From: Ochromonas danica
Lineage: Eukaryota; Sar; Chrysophyceae; Chromulinales; Chromulinaceae
DNA length: 64,000 nucleotides
Direction: 5' to 3'
Assembly: GCA_015146655.1 (NCBI GenBank)
Contig: VKHL01000056.1
Coordinates: 1 to 64,000, forward strand
The notes under the pieces were generated by a model. The model was not told where the DNA came from. It saw only the letters and a list, made by a program, of their open reading frames with translations, and made no database searches. The position numbers and the translations under genes are program-made. This document shows, in pieces, positions 1-10,309 of the stretch; the stretch's first letter is position 1; each line of letters opens with the position of its first letter.

Positions 1-1946
1 TTGACTGGTGGCCCCATCACCAACTTGAACCAGCTCTTCGAGGCACAGGAGAAGAGGTGAGCAAGTCAACTAGTGCCATCCTTCATTTCTCTGTGTTATC
101 TAACGCGTACCTCTTAACAGCTCCGTTACTAAGAAGGCTCGTGTCGAGGAGCCAAGCTCAGACGAGTCCTCTGATAGTGAGAGCGAGGCTGAGATGGCAG
201 TTGTGCAAGCGGCCAAACCCTCGCAGCCTTCACCGAAGAAGAAGAAAGGTATTTAAATAGACGTTCTTCGCCTTGTTTTGTTGTCTTTCCTGTCTGTTTT
301 TAATCATCTTGTTCCATCTCTTGTTGTCACTTGATATCTTCTATTATTTTCTTCAGCTGCATTAACTGGTGGAGGGCGTGGCAGAACATCTGAATCGAAG
401 AAGGAGGAGAAGAAAGGTATTTAAATAAATGCTTTTAGCTGTTTTCATTAGACTGACAGTACTTTCACTCTTTTGTCCAGTTAAAATTGTTTTCAAGGAG
501 GATGGTAACAAGTTCTTAGATCTCACTGGTGTGCCTAATTTTCTGAAGGAGCGGTCAGGCCTCAAAACATACCTCTACCTCCGCGACTGCTACGACGACT
601 TAATCGAGGACATCTCCTCATGCGTGAGTCGAGACATACCTGGTAAGAGCAAGAGGATTGCCATTCTGGGCACTGCCGGCATCGGAAAGAGCGCTCTGTT
701 CCTCGTCATCCTGAAGAGGCTGTTAAAGGACCCCAACACACTGGGCCTAACGACGCGGTCATTCTACTACCAGACTTCTCCTGCACAGATCTGGCTGTAT
801 CGTCATGTTCAGGTGGACGAATTCAGCCTACGCTTTGTGGAGAGTTGCGAGCTACTTGATGAAGGCATTCCGCTGTTTGCCGATATGGATACTGCTGATG
901 GGTCTCCTCATGGGCACCTCGGCCCGTTTATTATCTTTACCTCGTTTCGACCATCTCGTTTCAAAGAGCTGGTCAAGAACGGCTGGCGCAAGGTGATGCC
1001 CACGTGGTCGGCTGAGGAGCAAGCGTACCTCTTCAACTCCACGCAGTTCGAGAGGGAGTTTGGGAAGGAGGTGGCCCAGCGCGCCTACGACAACATGCAG
1101 TTCTTCGGTGGGGCCATTCGGAACAGTATCCAAATCGCAATCGAGAAGAAAAACCCATTGACCGTAATAGAAGCTGCCATATACGACAAGGGAGAGCTGG
1201 TGGCTGAGCGCTTCTTCAAGGCCGGTTTTGGAGGCACCGAGGATGTAATAGCTGATGTGCTCGTGCACAGAAATCCGCCTGTGGTGAATGGCAAGCACCA
1301 GTTCGGCGAGATACCCTACGCCTATTTCTTCGCTTCCCCGTTCGTACTCCGAAGTCTCCTCCAGCTGAAGAACCATATGCTCGCGGCCCAGGCGCGCAAC
1401 AAGTACAAAGCTGACACCTTCCGCGGCGGCGAAGATGGGAGCGAGTTTGAGCGCCTGTGTCTCTACGGTTTCAAGATCTCAGGTGTGGAGTTTCTCGCGA
1501 AGCCGCTCACTGAAGGTGCAAAAAAGATTAGAGTGACCTTCCCGCCAAAGGAAGTGTTGGCGCCCAACTGGCGAGAGCAGAAGAAGTACTTGAAGCAAGA
1601 AGTGTTGTACATCCCTCCCTACGATAATCTGGAGTCCGGTGACGCTTTCTGCTTGATCAAGATCGACGAGAGGTGGACGCTGGTCATATTGCAGTGCACA
1701 ATCAGTAAGACGCATCCAGTGAAGCAGAACGGGGTGAAGATCATCCGCGATTGCTACAGCAAGAACTCCGAGCTCGCGGTGGAGGAGACGGTGATCATGT
1801 TCATGACCCCGGCCAATGGCAAGCTGGAAACCGAGCAGCCGCTGGTGACGAAAAATGGAACAGTAGTTCAGCATCCTTCAGTCAAAGTCGAGGCGCAGTA
1901 CAAGATCGAGAACAAGCTGGTCTCCGTTGATGACATTGTAGCATGA
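1..1946 (+). CDS. Crinkler/RHS-like (CR) P-loop NTPase-nuclease, copy 1, 5' end outside window
   Basis: Exons 1-56, 121-248, 357-416 and 481-1946 join in one frame through GT-AG introns; the first exon runs off the left edge. The visible N-terminal part is Lys/Ser/acidic and disordered-looking, with SSDESSDSESEAE and PKKKK tracts. Then comes a CR-type core: YLYLRDCYDDL just before a Walker A loop (GTAGIGKSAL), and near the C-terminus a segment with D in DAFCLI and the QCTISKTHPVK motif, as in the restriction-enzyme-fold nuclease of Crinkler and retrotransposon-hot-spot proteins. In that family NTPase plus nuclease modules act as effectors or as anti-element/host-conflict proteins; the target here is unknown. 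The usual ubiquitin-like header would lie upstream and cannot be seen. A Tc1/mariner fragment follows 75 bp after the stop. Family call fairly sure; function inferred. Confidence 0.7.
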
Positions 1947-2450
1947 TGAAGTTATGACTCAAGTTTATGAAGTGATGACTCAGAGCTCGTCAAGCACCAA
2001 ACTAAGACATAATAGGCAATATGGTCAGCGATATTTACCTCGAAATGCTCGAGGACCAGCAATTCCGACCTTTTCGGCATTAAAGAGTACGCCTTTCAAC
2101 AGGATAACGATCCTAAACATACAGCTAAAGTTGTTCAGAAGTGGTTTACCAACAACGGTGTTAAATTGTTACCTTGGCCTGCTTATTCTCCAGACTTGAA
2201 TCCCATCGAGAACTTGTGGTTCATTCTTGACAGCATGTGCTCCCGAAGAATGGTAAAAACGAAGAGGAACTGTTTGTTTGCTTGAAAGAAACTTGGAAAA
2301 CACTTCCTACAGACCTATTGGAACGTTTGGCTGACAGCATGCCAAGGAGAGTTCAAGCTGTTATTGAAGCAAATGGAGGTCCAACCAAGTACTATTTTTT
2401 TTTCTCAAAAATGCTTCTTTTCTTTCCACTATAAATTAATGATTAATTGT
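304..2450. repeat. Direct repeat, left copy (2147 bp)
   Basis: Bases 304-2450 recur at 4323-6469 with a constant offset of 4019. The 505-codon reading frame translates identically in both. By eye I found only two base differences, near position 324 and near 2412. The unit starts inside an intron of the CR gene and ends just after the Tc1 transposase fragment. No terminal inverted repeats or target duplications are visible at its ends, so it looks like a recent segmental duplication rather than a transposon copy. Confidence 0.9.
2021..2396 (+). mobile_element. Tc1/mariner transposase remnant, C-terminal half (copy 1)
   Basis: Reading across two frames shows Tc1-type signatures in order: VSDIYLEMLED, then QQDNDPKHTA with the second catalytic Asp, then WPAYSPDLNPIENLW carrying the third acidic residue, then ADSMPRRVQAVIEANGG near the C-terminus. 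The reading frame shifts at least twice and the N-terminal half with the first Asp is absent, so this is a dead fragment. It lies directly behind the CR gene and was duplicated with it. Confidence 0.85.
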
Positions 2451-2911
2451 CTTCATTCAATAAGCTTTGCACCATTCGATAGCAAATTGTCTCAGCTATC
2501 TATTCTAGCGTGGGTCAAAAGTCGCGTCCGCGTTTCTGCACTGTGGTCGTTGACTTGTCGTTGACAAACGACCACGGACGTCCATTGTTGATCTTTTGTC
2601 CTTAATGACGATTTCTTTGACATGGAGCACTCAATCTCCACTCCGAGCAGCAATATGATAATTCTATGCATTTCCTATCTAAATATTATGAATTCATGCA
2701 AATCGGATGAGTATCAAAGCCATTCCAGGCAAACAACGTCTTGTGGTTGGTGTCGCTCCACCTTTCAGAGAGAGAATGGTCAAGATTCTTTGCCTTCTTA
2801 TCCATGAAATCGTCTTCTTTTGATTAAAAGTTCATTTGGTAGATAATTATTTGCAGTATCACCATCCAATTGTGATATTTTAGTGGTATACAATGCTCTC
2901 CACGTCCTCCA

Positions 2912-3081
2912 CGTGTGAAGAACGGTCGAAGTCCTAATGGATAATGCAAACCTGAGTGTGTTACACTCACATCTTGCATCTTGTTTGTATTGCAAGCTAG
3001 AAATACAAACTAGATGCAAGATGTGAGTGTAATACACTCAGGTTTGCATTATCCATTAGGACTTCGACCGTTCTTCACACG
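2912..3081. repeat. Near-perfect 170-bp palindrome
   Basis: The left arm starting CGTGTGAAGAACGGTCGAAG at 2912 is mirrored by the right arm ending at 3081. The arms are about 80 bp with one or two mismatches and a centre of about 10 bp near 2992-3001. The shape fits a foldback element or MITE, or a cruciform left by inverted duplication. No coding content. Confidence 0.85.
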
Positions 3082-3172
3082 ATGCGTTGGGCCACTGCCA
3101 TTGGTCGCACACAAGACTTGTGGGCATCATTCCTCTACAAGTCTTGTGTATGACCATAATGCATCGTGTGAA
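3074..3172. repeat. Second, overlapping imperfect inverted repeat
   Basis: TTCACACGATGC (3074-3085) pairs with GCATCGTGTGAA (3161-3172), and inside it ACACAAGACTTGT pairs with ACAAGTCTTGTGT around a 15-nt loop. It shares its left edge with the right arm of the preceding palindrome, so the two inverted repeats are chained. Confidence 0.75.
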
Positions 3173-4059
3173 GATGATGGGTGGTCCGCTTGCTTGACAG
3201 GAGAAAGCACTGAACGCTGCAACCCAAGGGGAAAAGGGGTGTTGCTTTCTCCTGCTCACGGCTTGCTTTTGCTTATTGTTCCTGTCTCCTCAGCTTCGAC
3301 TATTGCGCTCATGTTGGTGGTTGGTCTGGACGAAGCAAACGACAGATTGGGAGCCGATGAATATAAGACATGATTCCAGTGACTGCGGCATAGTTGGCCT
3401 GCGAAAATGTGCTTAATTGTTGCTAATTTGCTTCTCTAACCTATTTGGGGGTAATTTCATGCACGAGTCTTGACAGGTTTTGCCTTGAAATGGGTTTTTT
3501 TACAGAAGCAGCATCGCCTATTGACTCGTTCACTTCTTCTCACCGAATTTCTTGGATCCGCAACCCTAGAGTCTGCTGAGTGAGCCAAGATTTGCTTAAA
3601 TCTTTGTAATTCGCTTCTTCTCGGATCTTAACTGGGTCTTGGATCTGAAGGATTGGGTCTTGATTGAGTTGGTCATTTCTTGACAGGTTAGTAGTATAAC
3701 AGAAGTATATCTTACGCTCTAAGCGCCGTTCTGGTGCACCCATAGCATTGGATAGCGTCGGTCATCAAGATTCGCCCCGCCACGATCTCTTCGGCTACTT
3801 CATCTTCGGATGGAACAGCTCGTTCTTCCTCCTGGATTGGCCTCACATCACAAGTGGGAGATGTCAGCCCTAGGAAGGAACCGATATTGCGTAAAAGATT
3901 GATGATTTGTGCGAAATCCGATTGGAAATCAAAAGAACAATTTTGAGTGAAACAAGATGACGACTGCCAAAACCCCACACAGCAGCGGTTTTGACCCACG
4001 CCAGTATTGATCTAACCCGTCAATATTGAATGAGAAATGAAAGAGAAACGCTAAAAAAC

Positions 4060-4165
4060 CTGAAAAAAACGGACCCGCGCGCTTTTTTGGCCGACACTGT
4101 GTTACCTCCGACCTACTTTTGCAACCCAGACCCCCGCTGGCAATGGGAATGAAGGCTGCAAGCTT
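4060..4165. repeat. Dispersed repeat R, copy 1 (uninterrupted)
   Basis: Begins CTGAAAAAAACGGACCCGCG and ends GGCTGCAAGCTT. The same left part is found at 6485 and the same right part ends at 7674, with a hAT element in between. This copy therefore serves as the empty-site relative of the hAT insertion. Its right end supplies ATGGGAATGAAGGCTGC, an in-frame start for the exon that follows. Confidence 0.85.
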
Positions 4166-5965
4166 ATTCTTGGAAAGAAGTCTTTTCTCCTACTTCATCT
4201 ATTTGATAGTGATATCTGTGGCTGTGATCTGGATATGGCATTTGTATTTGCAACTTCCCTTGCCGGGTGAGTGTCGCCTGGAGTGGTTGTGGCTGTCTGT
4301 GCTGGGCCTTGTTTTGTGTTACTCATCTTGTTCCATCTCTTATTGTCACTTGATATCTTCTATTATTTTCTTCAGCTGCATTAACTGGTGGAGGGCGTGG
4401 CAGAACATCTGAATCGAAGAAGGAGGAGAAGAAAGGTATTTAAATAAATGCTTTTAGCTGTTTTCATTAGACTGACAGTACTTTCACTCTTTTGTCCAGT
4501 TAAAATTGTTTTCAAGGAGGATGGTAACAAGTTCTTAGATCTCACTGGTGTGCCTAATTTTCTGAAGGAGCGGTCAGGCCTCAAAACATACCTCTACCTC
4601 CGCGACTGCTACGACGACTTAATCGAGGACATCTCCTCATGCGTGAGTCGAGACATACCTGGTAAGAGCAAGAGGATTGCCATTCTGGGCACTGCCGGCA
4701 TCGGAAAGAGCGCTCTGTTCCTCGTCATCCTGAAGAGGCTGTTAAAGGACCCCAACACACTGGGCCTAACGACGCGGTCATTCTACTACCAGACTTCTCC
4801 TGCACAGATCTGGCTGTATCGTCATGTTCAGGTGGACGAATTCAGCCTACGCTTTGTGGAGAGTTGCGAGCTACTTGATGAAGGCATTCCGCTGTTTGCC
4901 GATATGGATACTGCTGATGGGTCTCCTCATGGGCACCTCGGCCCGTTTATTATCTTTACCTCGTTTCGACCATCTCGTTTCAAAGAGCTGGTCAAGAACG
5001 GCTGGCGCAAGGTGATGCCCACGTGGTCGGCTGAGGAGCAAGCGTACCTCTTCAACTCCACGCAGTTCGAGAGGGAGTTTGGGAAGGAGGTGGCCCAGCG
5101 CGCCTACGACAACATGCAGTTCTTCGGTGGGGCCATTCGGAACAGTATCCAAATCGCAATCGAGAAGAAAAACCCATTGACCGTAATAGAAGCTGCCATA
5201 TACGACAAGGGAGAGCTGGTGGCTGAGCGCTTCTTCAAGGCCGGTTTTGGAGGCACCGAGGATGTAATAGCTGATGTGCTCGTGCACAGAAATCCGCCTG
5301 TGGTGAATGGCAAGCACCAGTTCGGCGAGATACCCTACGCCTATTTCTTCGCTTCCCCGTTCGTACTCCGAAGTCTCCTCCAGCTGAAGAACCATATGCT
5401 CGCGGCCCAGGCGCGCAACAAGTACAAAGCTGACACCTTCCGCGGCGGCGAAGATGGGAGCGAGTTTGAGCGCCTGTGTCTCTACGGTTTCAAGATCTCA
5501 GGTGTGGAGTTTCTCGCGAAGCCGCTCACTGAAGGTGCAAAAAAGATTAGAGTGACCTTCCCGCCAAAGGAAGTGTTGGCGCCCAACTGGCGAGAGCAGA
5601 AGAAGTACTTGAAGCAAGAAGTGTTGTACATCCCTCCCTACGATAATCTGGAGTCCGGTGACGCTTTCTGCTTGATCAAGATCGACGAGAGGTGGACGCT
5701 GGTCATATTGCAGTGCACAATCAGTAAGACGCATCCAGTGAAGCAGAACGGGGTGAAGATCATCCGCGATTGCTACAGCAAGAACTCCGAGCTCGCGGTG
5801 GAGGAGACGGTGATCATGTTCATGACCCCGGCCAATGGCAAGCTGGAAACCGAGCAGCCGCTGGTGACGAAAAATGGAACAGTAGTTCAGCATCCTTCAG
5901 TCAAAGTCGAGGCGCAGTACAAGATCGAGAACAAGCTGGTCTCCGTTGATGACATTGTAGCATGA
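4143..5965 (+). CDS. CR NTPase-nuclease, copy 2, with a different possible first exon
   Basis: Exons 4376-4435 and 4500-5965 are the duplicate of copy 1 and translate identically, with the same Walker A (GTAGIGKSAL) and QCTISKTHPVK nuclease motif. The two upstream exons of copy 1 are not present here. Instead, an open stretch at 4143-4266 starts with ATG inside repeat R, encodes a strongly hydrophobic segment (FIYLIVISVAVIWIWHLYL) and ends at a GTGAGT donor in phase 1. That is the phase required by the acceptor before 4376, so a chimeric, membrane-anchored form is possible. The link is my inference; alternatively the copy is silent or begins elsewhere. The NTPase-nuclease part looks whole. 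Confidence 0.55.
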
Positions 5966-6469
5966 TGAAGTTATGACTCAAGTTTATGAAGTGATGACTC
6001 AGAGCTCGTCAAGCACCAAACTAAGACATAATAGGCAATATGGTCAGCGATATTTACCTCGAAATGCTCGAGGACCAGCAATTCCGACCTTTTCGGCATT
6101 AAAGAGTACGCCTTTCAACAGGATAACGATCCTAAACATACAGCTAAAGTTGTTCAGAAGTGGTTTACCAACAACGGTGTTAAATTGTTACCTTGGCCTG
6201 CTTATTCTCCAGACTTGAATCCCATCGAGAACTTGTGGTTCATTCTTGACAGCATGTGCTCCCGAAGAATGGTAAAAACGAAGAGGAACTGTTTGTTTGC
6301 TTGAAAGAAACTTGGAAAACACTTCCTACAGACCTATTGGAACGTTTGGCTGACAGCATGCCAAGGAGAGTTCAAGCTGTTATTGAAGCAAATGGAGGTC
6401 CAACCAAGTACTATTTTTTTTTCTCAAAATTGCTTCTTTTCTTTCCACTATAAATTAATGATTAATTGT
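4323..6469. repeat. Direct repeat, right copy (2147 bp)
   Basis: Partner of the repeat at 304-2450. It begins in the CR intron at TCATCTTGTTCCATC and ends at GATTAATTGT, 15 bp before repeat R copy 2. Confidence 0.9.
6040..6415 (+). mobile_element. Tc1/mariner transposase remnant (copy 2)
   Basis: Duplicate of the fragment at 2021-2396, with the same QQDNDPKHTA and SPDLNPIENLW signatures and the same frame breaks. Both copies therefore descend from one already damaged fragment. Confidence 0.85.
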
Positions 6470-6536
6470 TATTATAATAAAATACTGAAAAAAACGGACC
6501 CGCGCGCTATTTTTGGCCGACACTGTGTGGTTTTGT

Positions 6537-7600
6537 TGGGGCCTTGCATCGGTTTTTTGGGGTCGATCGATACTTTGGCCGAAAAAGCCGATATTCGATA
6601 CGATACCCGATACTTCACTTCTTAAGTTAATGTCTACAAAGTCAAATGTAATTATCAAGATTTCAAGCTTTAACAGGTGGACCCAAGCATTAATTAATCT
6701 CAACAATAGTAGACTCGTTTTCTTCCACATGAGGTCTTTTCAAAATCCTGGAACGCAGAGGATAGCGAACATCGGTTGACACCCAATTAGCACGGAGATA
6801 GATCAAATTTCTTGCCAAGCTACTACCAAGAGTGCTCCTTTCGTCAGTAATTGTTCTTCCAGCCAAGGAAAACAATCTCTCCGATGAAGCAGAAGTTGCA
6901 GGAACGCACAATACTTACGAGCAATCATACTCAGACACAGGTATTATGTAAGCATTCTCTCCCCACCACAATAGTGGTTCCTGCTCATACAACTGCGTAG
7001 TAGGCAGCTTAGGAATAGACAAATAGCGAGACGCTTCATCTATAACTTCAGTTAGAGCAGAGTCCGCCACCGGCAGAGATTCAAACATGTCGTCAAACAA
7101 CTCCGAACCCGTTTTGGATTTAGTCACAGCAGGAATAGGTGTACTCGGAGTGGCGGTGGCAGTGAAAGGTGTCACAGGCTTCTCGACGGCTGCTAACATT
7201 TCCTTCAGCTTCTCAGCAATGCTGAGATTTCCTCGTCCACCATCATATGACCTTTGTAGTACGGGTCCAACACGTAAGCCAGCCAAATGTTGTCAGGCAA
7301 ATGCAAAACCGCATCTTGCAAAGTCTTCTGAAGATGAGCAAGAACGAAGGGAATCGGAGAAATTGTGATACATTTCTCTGATTCAAGGAAGACCAAGCAT
7401 TCTGAAACCTCTTCAAAGAGGGGCGGAGCTATTATATAGTCTAATTTCATGATTTTAAAGTCTAATTACTTGCATTCCCAAAAGGTTGAAGAGCAAAAAT
7501 CCATGTTTTTCTCCAAAAGGAAAGTACAAAAGTCAACTTTAGTATCGGTCGGTTTTTGGGGGGGGTGCCGAGGTCAAAAACGATACGATACAAGGCCCTA
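6537..7600 (-). mobile_element. hAT-superfamily DNA transposon, internally degraded, with TIRs and 8-bp target duplication
   Basis: Left end TGGGGCCTTGCATCG and the reverse complement of the right end, TAGGGCCTTGTATCG, match at 13 of 15 bases. The element is flanked by GGTTTTGT at 6529-6536 and again at 7601-7608, a perfect 8-bp duplication as expected for hAT. Minus-strand frames inside (7450 to 6690) carry the C-terminal part of a hAT transposase: LDPYYKG, DEASRYLSIPKL and the dimerisation signature PATSASSERLFSLAGR. At 1064 bp with a fragmentary transposase it cannot be autonomous. Confidence 0.9.
6690..7450 (-). pseudogene. hAT transposase remnant, C-terminal part
   Basis: Three overlapping minus-strand frames (7205-7450, 6915-7286, 6690-6911) together cover the end of the hAT catalytic region and the hATC dimerisation domain (SERLFSLAG, RSTLGSSLARNLIYL). 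The frame is broken between segments, and the N-terminal BED finger and most of the catalytic core are absent. Confidence 0.8.
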
Positions 7601-7744
7601 GGTTTTGTCGACCTCCGACCTCCAGTTTCCCAGACTTTTGCACCACTGGCAATGGGAATGAAGGCTGCAAGCTTGCCTTTCGTTCGAGTGTTGCTTCGAG
7701 CTTGGACTATTCTCTGGTTCGTGTCGATTTTAGGGGAGAAAGGG

Positions 7745-9259
7745 ATGTCTTTTTCGTTCGTCAAGAGTCGGCTGATCAACTTCTCTGCTCATGCTGTGCG
7801 AAGCCTTCGCATGCTCAGCTCCGCCGACTCTGTTACAGGTCTATCTAGATGGAAAGTGAAGAAAATCTTTGAAGGCAAAGAAGTGAAGGTGGGGGATGTA
7901 GTTAAAGTGCAAGGATGGGTTCGTACTGTTCGTGATCAGAAGAAGTTCGCTTTCATTGAAGTCAATGATGGCTCTTCCTTGCAGAGCCTGCAAGTTGTGG
8001 CTGATGCAGTCATTCCAAGTTATGCGGAAGTCAGCAAGCTATCAACTGGTTCAGCCGTAGAGGTTGAAGGAGATATCGTGGCCTCAACGGGTAAGGGTCA
8101 AGCTGTGGAGCTGCAGGCACGTGCGGTGCGACTAGTGGGTCCTTGTCCCGCTGATTCCTACCCTCTACAAAAGAAGCGTCACTCGCAGGAATTCCTACGA
8201 GGAATCGCTCACCTCCGTGCACGGACGAATATGATTTCCGCCGTAGCACGCGTACGCTCGGCTTTAGCCTTTGCTGCCCACGACTTTTTTCAGTCACAAG
8301 GGTTCGTATATCTCCAATCACCTCTAATTACCTCGTCAGACTGTGAAGGTGCTGGGGAAATGTTTCGTGTGACAACATTACCATTGGATCGTCCTGAAAC
8401 GATCAAGCGCTTGCCTGATGGTGCGGTGGATTTTAGTGAAGATTTCTTTGGCAAAGCTGCCTATCTGACTGTTTCTGGTCAACTGTCGGGCGAAACTTAC
8501 GCTTGTGCCTTGGGAGACATCTATACTTTTGGGCCGACATTTCGCGCAGAACACAGCCAAACGACTCGCCATCTTGCCGAATTTCATATGATTGAGCCAG
8601 AATTGGCCTTCGCAGATCTGCAGGCTGCCATGGACAACGCTGAAAGCTTCGTAAAACATGTCGTGCGTTATGTATTAGAAAATTGCGAAGCGGACCTTGA
8701 TTTTTTTGCCAAGTTTGTCGACAAAAGCTTGTTTGAACGACTGCAAAAAGTCGCGAACCAGCCGTTTGTTCGTATGCCCTACTCAAAGGCTGTCGAACTG
8801 CTCCGTGAGGAGATTGCTCGTGATCCTTCCAAGTGGACCTATCCTGAAGTATCCTTCGGTTCGGACCTACAAACTGAGCACGAGCGCTGGCTAGCAGAGA
8901 AACACTGCGAAGCATGTGTTTTTCTTCATAATTATCCTCGTGCAATCAAAGCGTTCTACATGCGCGATAATAGTGATGGTCGCACTGTGGACTCTTTCGA
9001 TCTGCTCGTGCCAGGAGTTGGAGAGTTAATTGGTGGTTCACAACGCGAGGAGCGCTATGACGTCTTGGTAAAGAAGATGCAGGAGTTCCATCTTAACCCA
9101 GAGGCCTATGACTGGTACCTCGATCTGCGACGCTATGGCAGCGTGCCCCATGCGGGTTACGGCTTGGGCTTTGAGCGGTTAGTTTGCTACGTCACAGGCA
9201 TTGATAACATCCGTGAAGCCATCGCCTATCCGCGTTATCTCGGCCATGCAGATTTCTGA
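7745..9259 (+). CDS. NARS2: Asparaginyl-tRNA synthetase, organellar type
   Basis: Charges tRNA-Asn, here most likely in mitochondria and perhaps plastids. The 504-residue frame has an N-terminal OB-fold anticodon-binding domain ([20 protein letters not shown]), the AsnRS signature DCEGAGEMF, class II motif 2 ([19 protein letters not shown]) and motif 3 ([15 protein letters not shown]). The organellar assignment rests on the Arg/Ser-rich presequence from Met 7745 ([20 protein letters not shown]). The frame stays open upstream, and an in-frame ATG at 7652 would add 31 residues with a hydrophobic core ([16 protein letters not shown]). The first eight of those codons come from repeat R. No intron seen. 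Function certain; start uncertain. Confidence 0.93.
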   Translation: MSFSFVKSRLINFSAHAVRSLRMLSSADSVTGLSRWKVKKIFEGKEVKVGDVVKVQGWVRTVRDQKKFAFIEVNDGSSLQSLQVVADAVIPSYAEVSKLSTGSAVEVEGDIVASTGKGQAVELQARAVRLVGPCPADSYPLQKKRHSQEFLRGIAHLRARTNMISAVARVRSALAFAAHDFFQSQGFVYLQSPLITSSDCEGAGEMFRVTTLPLDRPETIKRLPDGAVDFSEDFFGKAAYLTVSGQLSGETYACALGDIYTFGPTFRAEHSQTTRHLAEFHMIEPELAFADLQAAMDNAESFVKHVVRYVLENCEADLDFFAKFVDKSLFERLQKVANQPFVRMPYSKAVELLREEIARDPSKWTYPEVSFGSDLQTEHERWLAEKHCEACVFLHNYPRAIKAFYMRDNSDGRTVDSFDLLVPGVGELIGGSQREERYDVLVKKMQEFHLNPEAYDWYLDLRRYGSVPHAGYGLGFERLVCYVTGIDNIREAIAYPRYLGHADF

Positions 9260-9406
9260 TTAATAATTGGCAGATGAGATGAATGTCGCCAGACTTTGCC
9301 GGCTTGAATTTTGGTGTGTGTGGGGGGTGCTATGTATGGTTAACTTAACTTAGACCAGTCAATCTTGATTCAATTGCTGCGGATTGGCCATTTTGGTTCC
9401 TCTCCC

Positions 9407-10309
9407 ATGAACAGCAACAAGTCCCATGATGATGACGCCTATTTTGGTGCAATTGTTCCCTATAGCTTGTATAATCCTTTTGCCAACACTTTGAGCTTGC
9501 CAGAAAGGCTCTTCTCTATTCATGGCTCCACAATCCGCCTGGCACAGCGATACTGCTCAGATGGCAAGGGTGGCACGGAGTTGGGCTTCGGAGCCTCAGT
9601 CTACAACTGTTCTATTGTGCTCTCTAAGTATTTGGAGCAGATAGGTGAGCAGGTGCAAGGGAAAGCCGTGCTTGAAATCGGCTGTGGTCCTGCTCTGGTC
9701 TCGGTGACGGCAGCTTGTCTTGGTATGCCTCGTTCTTTATCTCCTTGCCATCTCAGCCTGTCTGTAAGCCTGTCCATTACCATTCCTTCTAGGAGCTGCG
9801 GCTGTAGTAGCAACAGATGGAGACGAGTTGTCAGTAAGTCTCGCTGCAGAGAACCTACAGAACAATCGCGCTGCCTACGATGCCACCTTGTCTTCTTGTC
9901 AGGCAGTGCGCTTGCTATGGGCCGATGAAGGAGACATCAGCAGGGCCAGTGGATTGTTTGCCAGCTATGATGGACCTCATTGGGTCGTTGCGTCGGATGT
10001 TGGTGCCTTTTCTTTCTCTTTGTGTTCCTCCTCTCGGAACAATTAATTGCTGTCGATTGCTGTCGTTCCTCTAGGTCGTGGCGGTGCCTTATGAGACGTC
10101 ATACTCCGATCTAATTTCCACACTCGTATCTCTTTGTCGGCCTCAAACCACTTTGTTGCTCTGCTACCAGGTACCCTCTCGCTCTTTTCCTGTCTTCTGA
10201 CTGTCATCTTAGTGTGTATCAGAGGAGGCATAGCAGCGAACAAAGCTTCTTTCATGCTCTTGAGAAGTATTTCCAGATAGAGAGGTCCAGTGAATCTTCT
10301 GATATGTGA
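9407..10309 (+). CDS. METTL21-type protein methyltransferase
   Basis: Four exons (9407-9722, 9793-9998, 10075-10170, 10223-10309) keep one frame; ATG 9407 is the first start in it. The sequence follows the family-16 lysine methyltransferase plan: LGFGASVYNCSIVLSKYL, SAM-binding motif I (VLEIGCGPALVSV), acidic loop (VATDGD), SDVVAVPYE in place of the DxxY motif, and a C-terminal FFHALEKYF helix. These enzymes trimethylate Lys on chaperones or translation factors, or act on N-termini; the substrate cannot be told. The second donor (GAT|GTTGGT) is weak, but the join restores the conserved DVVAVPYE. Confidence 0.75.

Larger units (their letters stand above)
2451..4059. other. Intergenic stretch between CR copies, no gene seen
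   Basis: About 1.6 kb without a convincing gene. It holds a small hairpin (GTGGTCGTT with its complement, about 2540-2575), the nested inverted repeats at 2912-3172 and AT-rich sequence. Open frames here are short and resemble no family I know. Because the right CR copy is followed almost at once by repeat R while the left copy is followed by this stretch and then R, it may be DNA inserted after the duplication. Confidence 0.5.
6485..7674. repeat. Dispersed repeat R, copy 2, split by the hAT element
   Basis: Left part 6485-6536 and right part 7601-7674 together match R copy 1 (4060-4165). The right part differs by small insertions but shares CCTCCGACCT and GGCAATGGGAATGAAGGCTG. It ends in AAGCTT at 7674, inside the in-frame 5' extension of the AsnRS gene. 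Confidence 0.8.

Noticed and set aside
3712-3999. 95-codon minus-strand frame in the CR spacer
   Set aside because: No recognisable motif, lies in repeat-rich DNA, and no splice partners found.
1-7700. LTR retroelement, Polinton or viral remnant in the island
   Set aside because: No reverse transcriptase, integrase, capsid, polymerase or LTR pair seen; the repeats are explained by segmental duplication, Tc1 and hAT DNA transposons and palindromes.
9365-9406. Upstream extension of the methyltransferase frame
   Set aside because: It begins at TTG, not ATG; the first ATG in frame is 9407.
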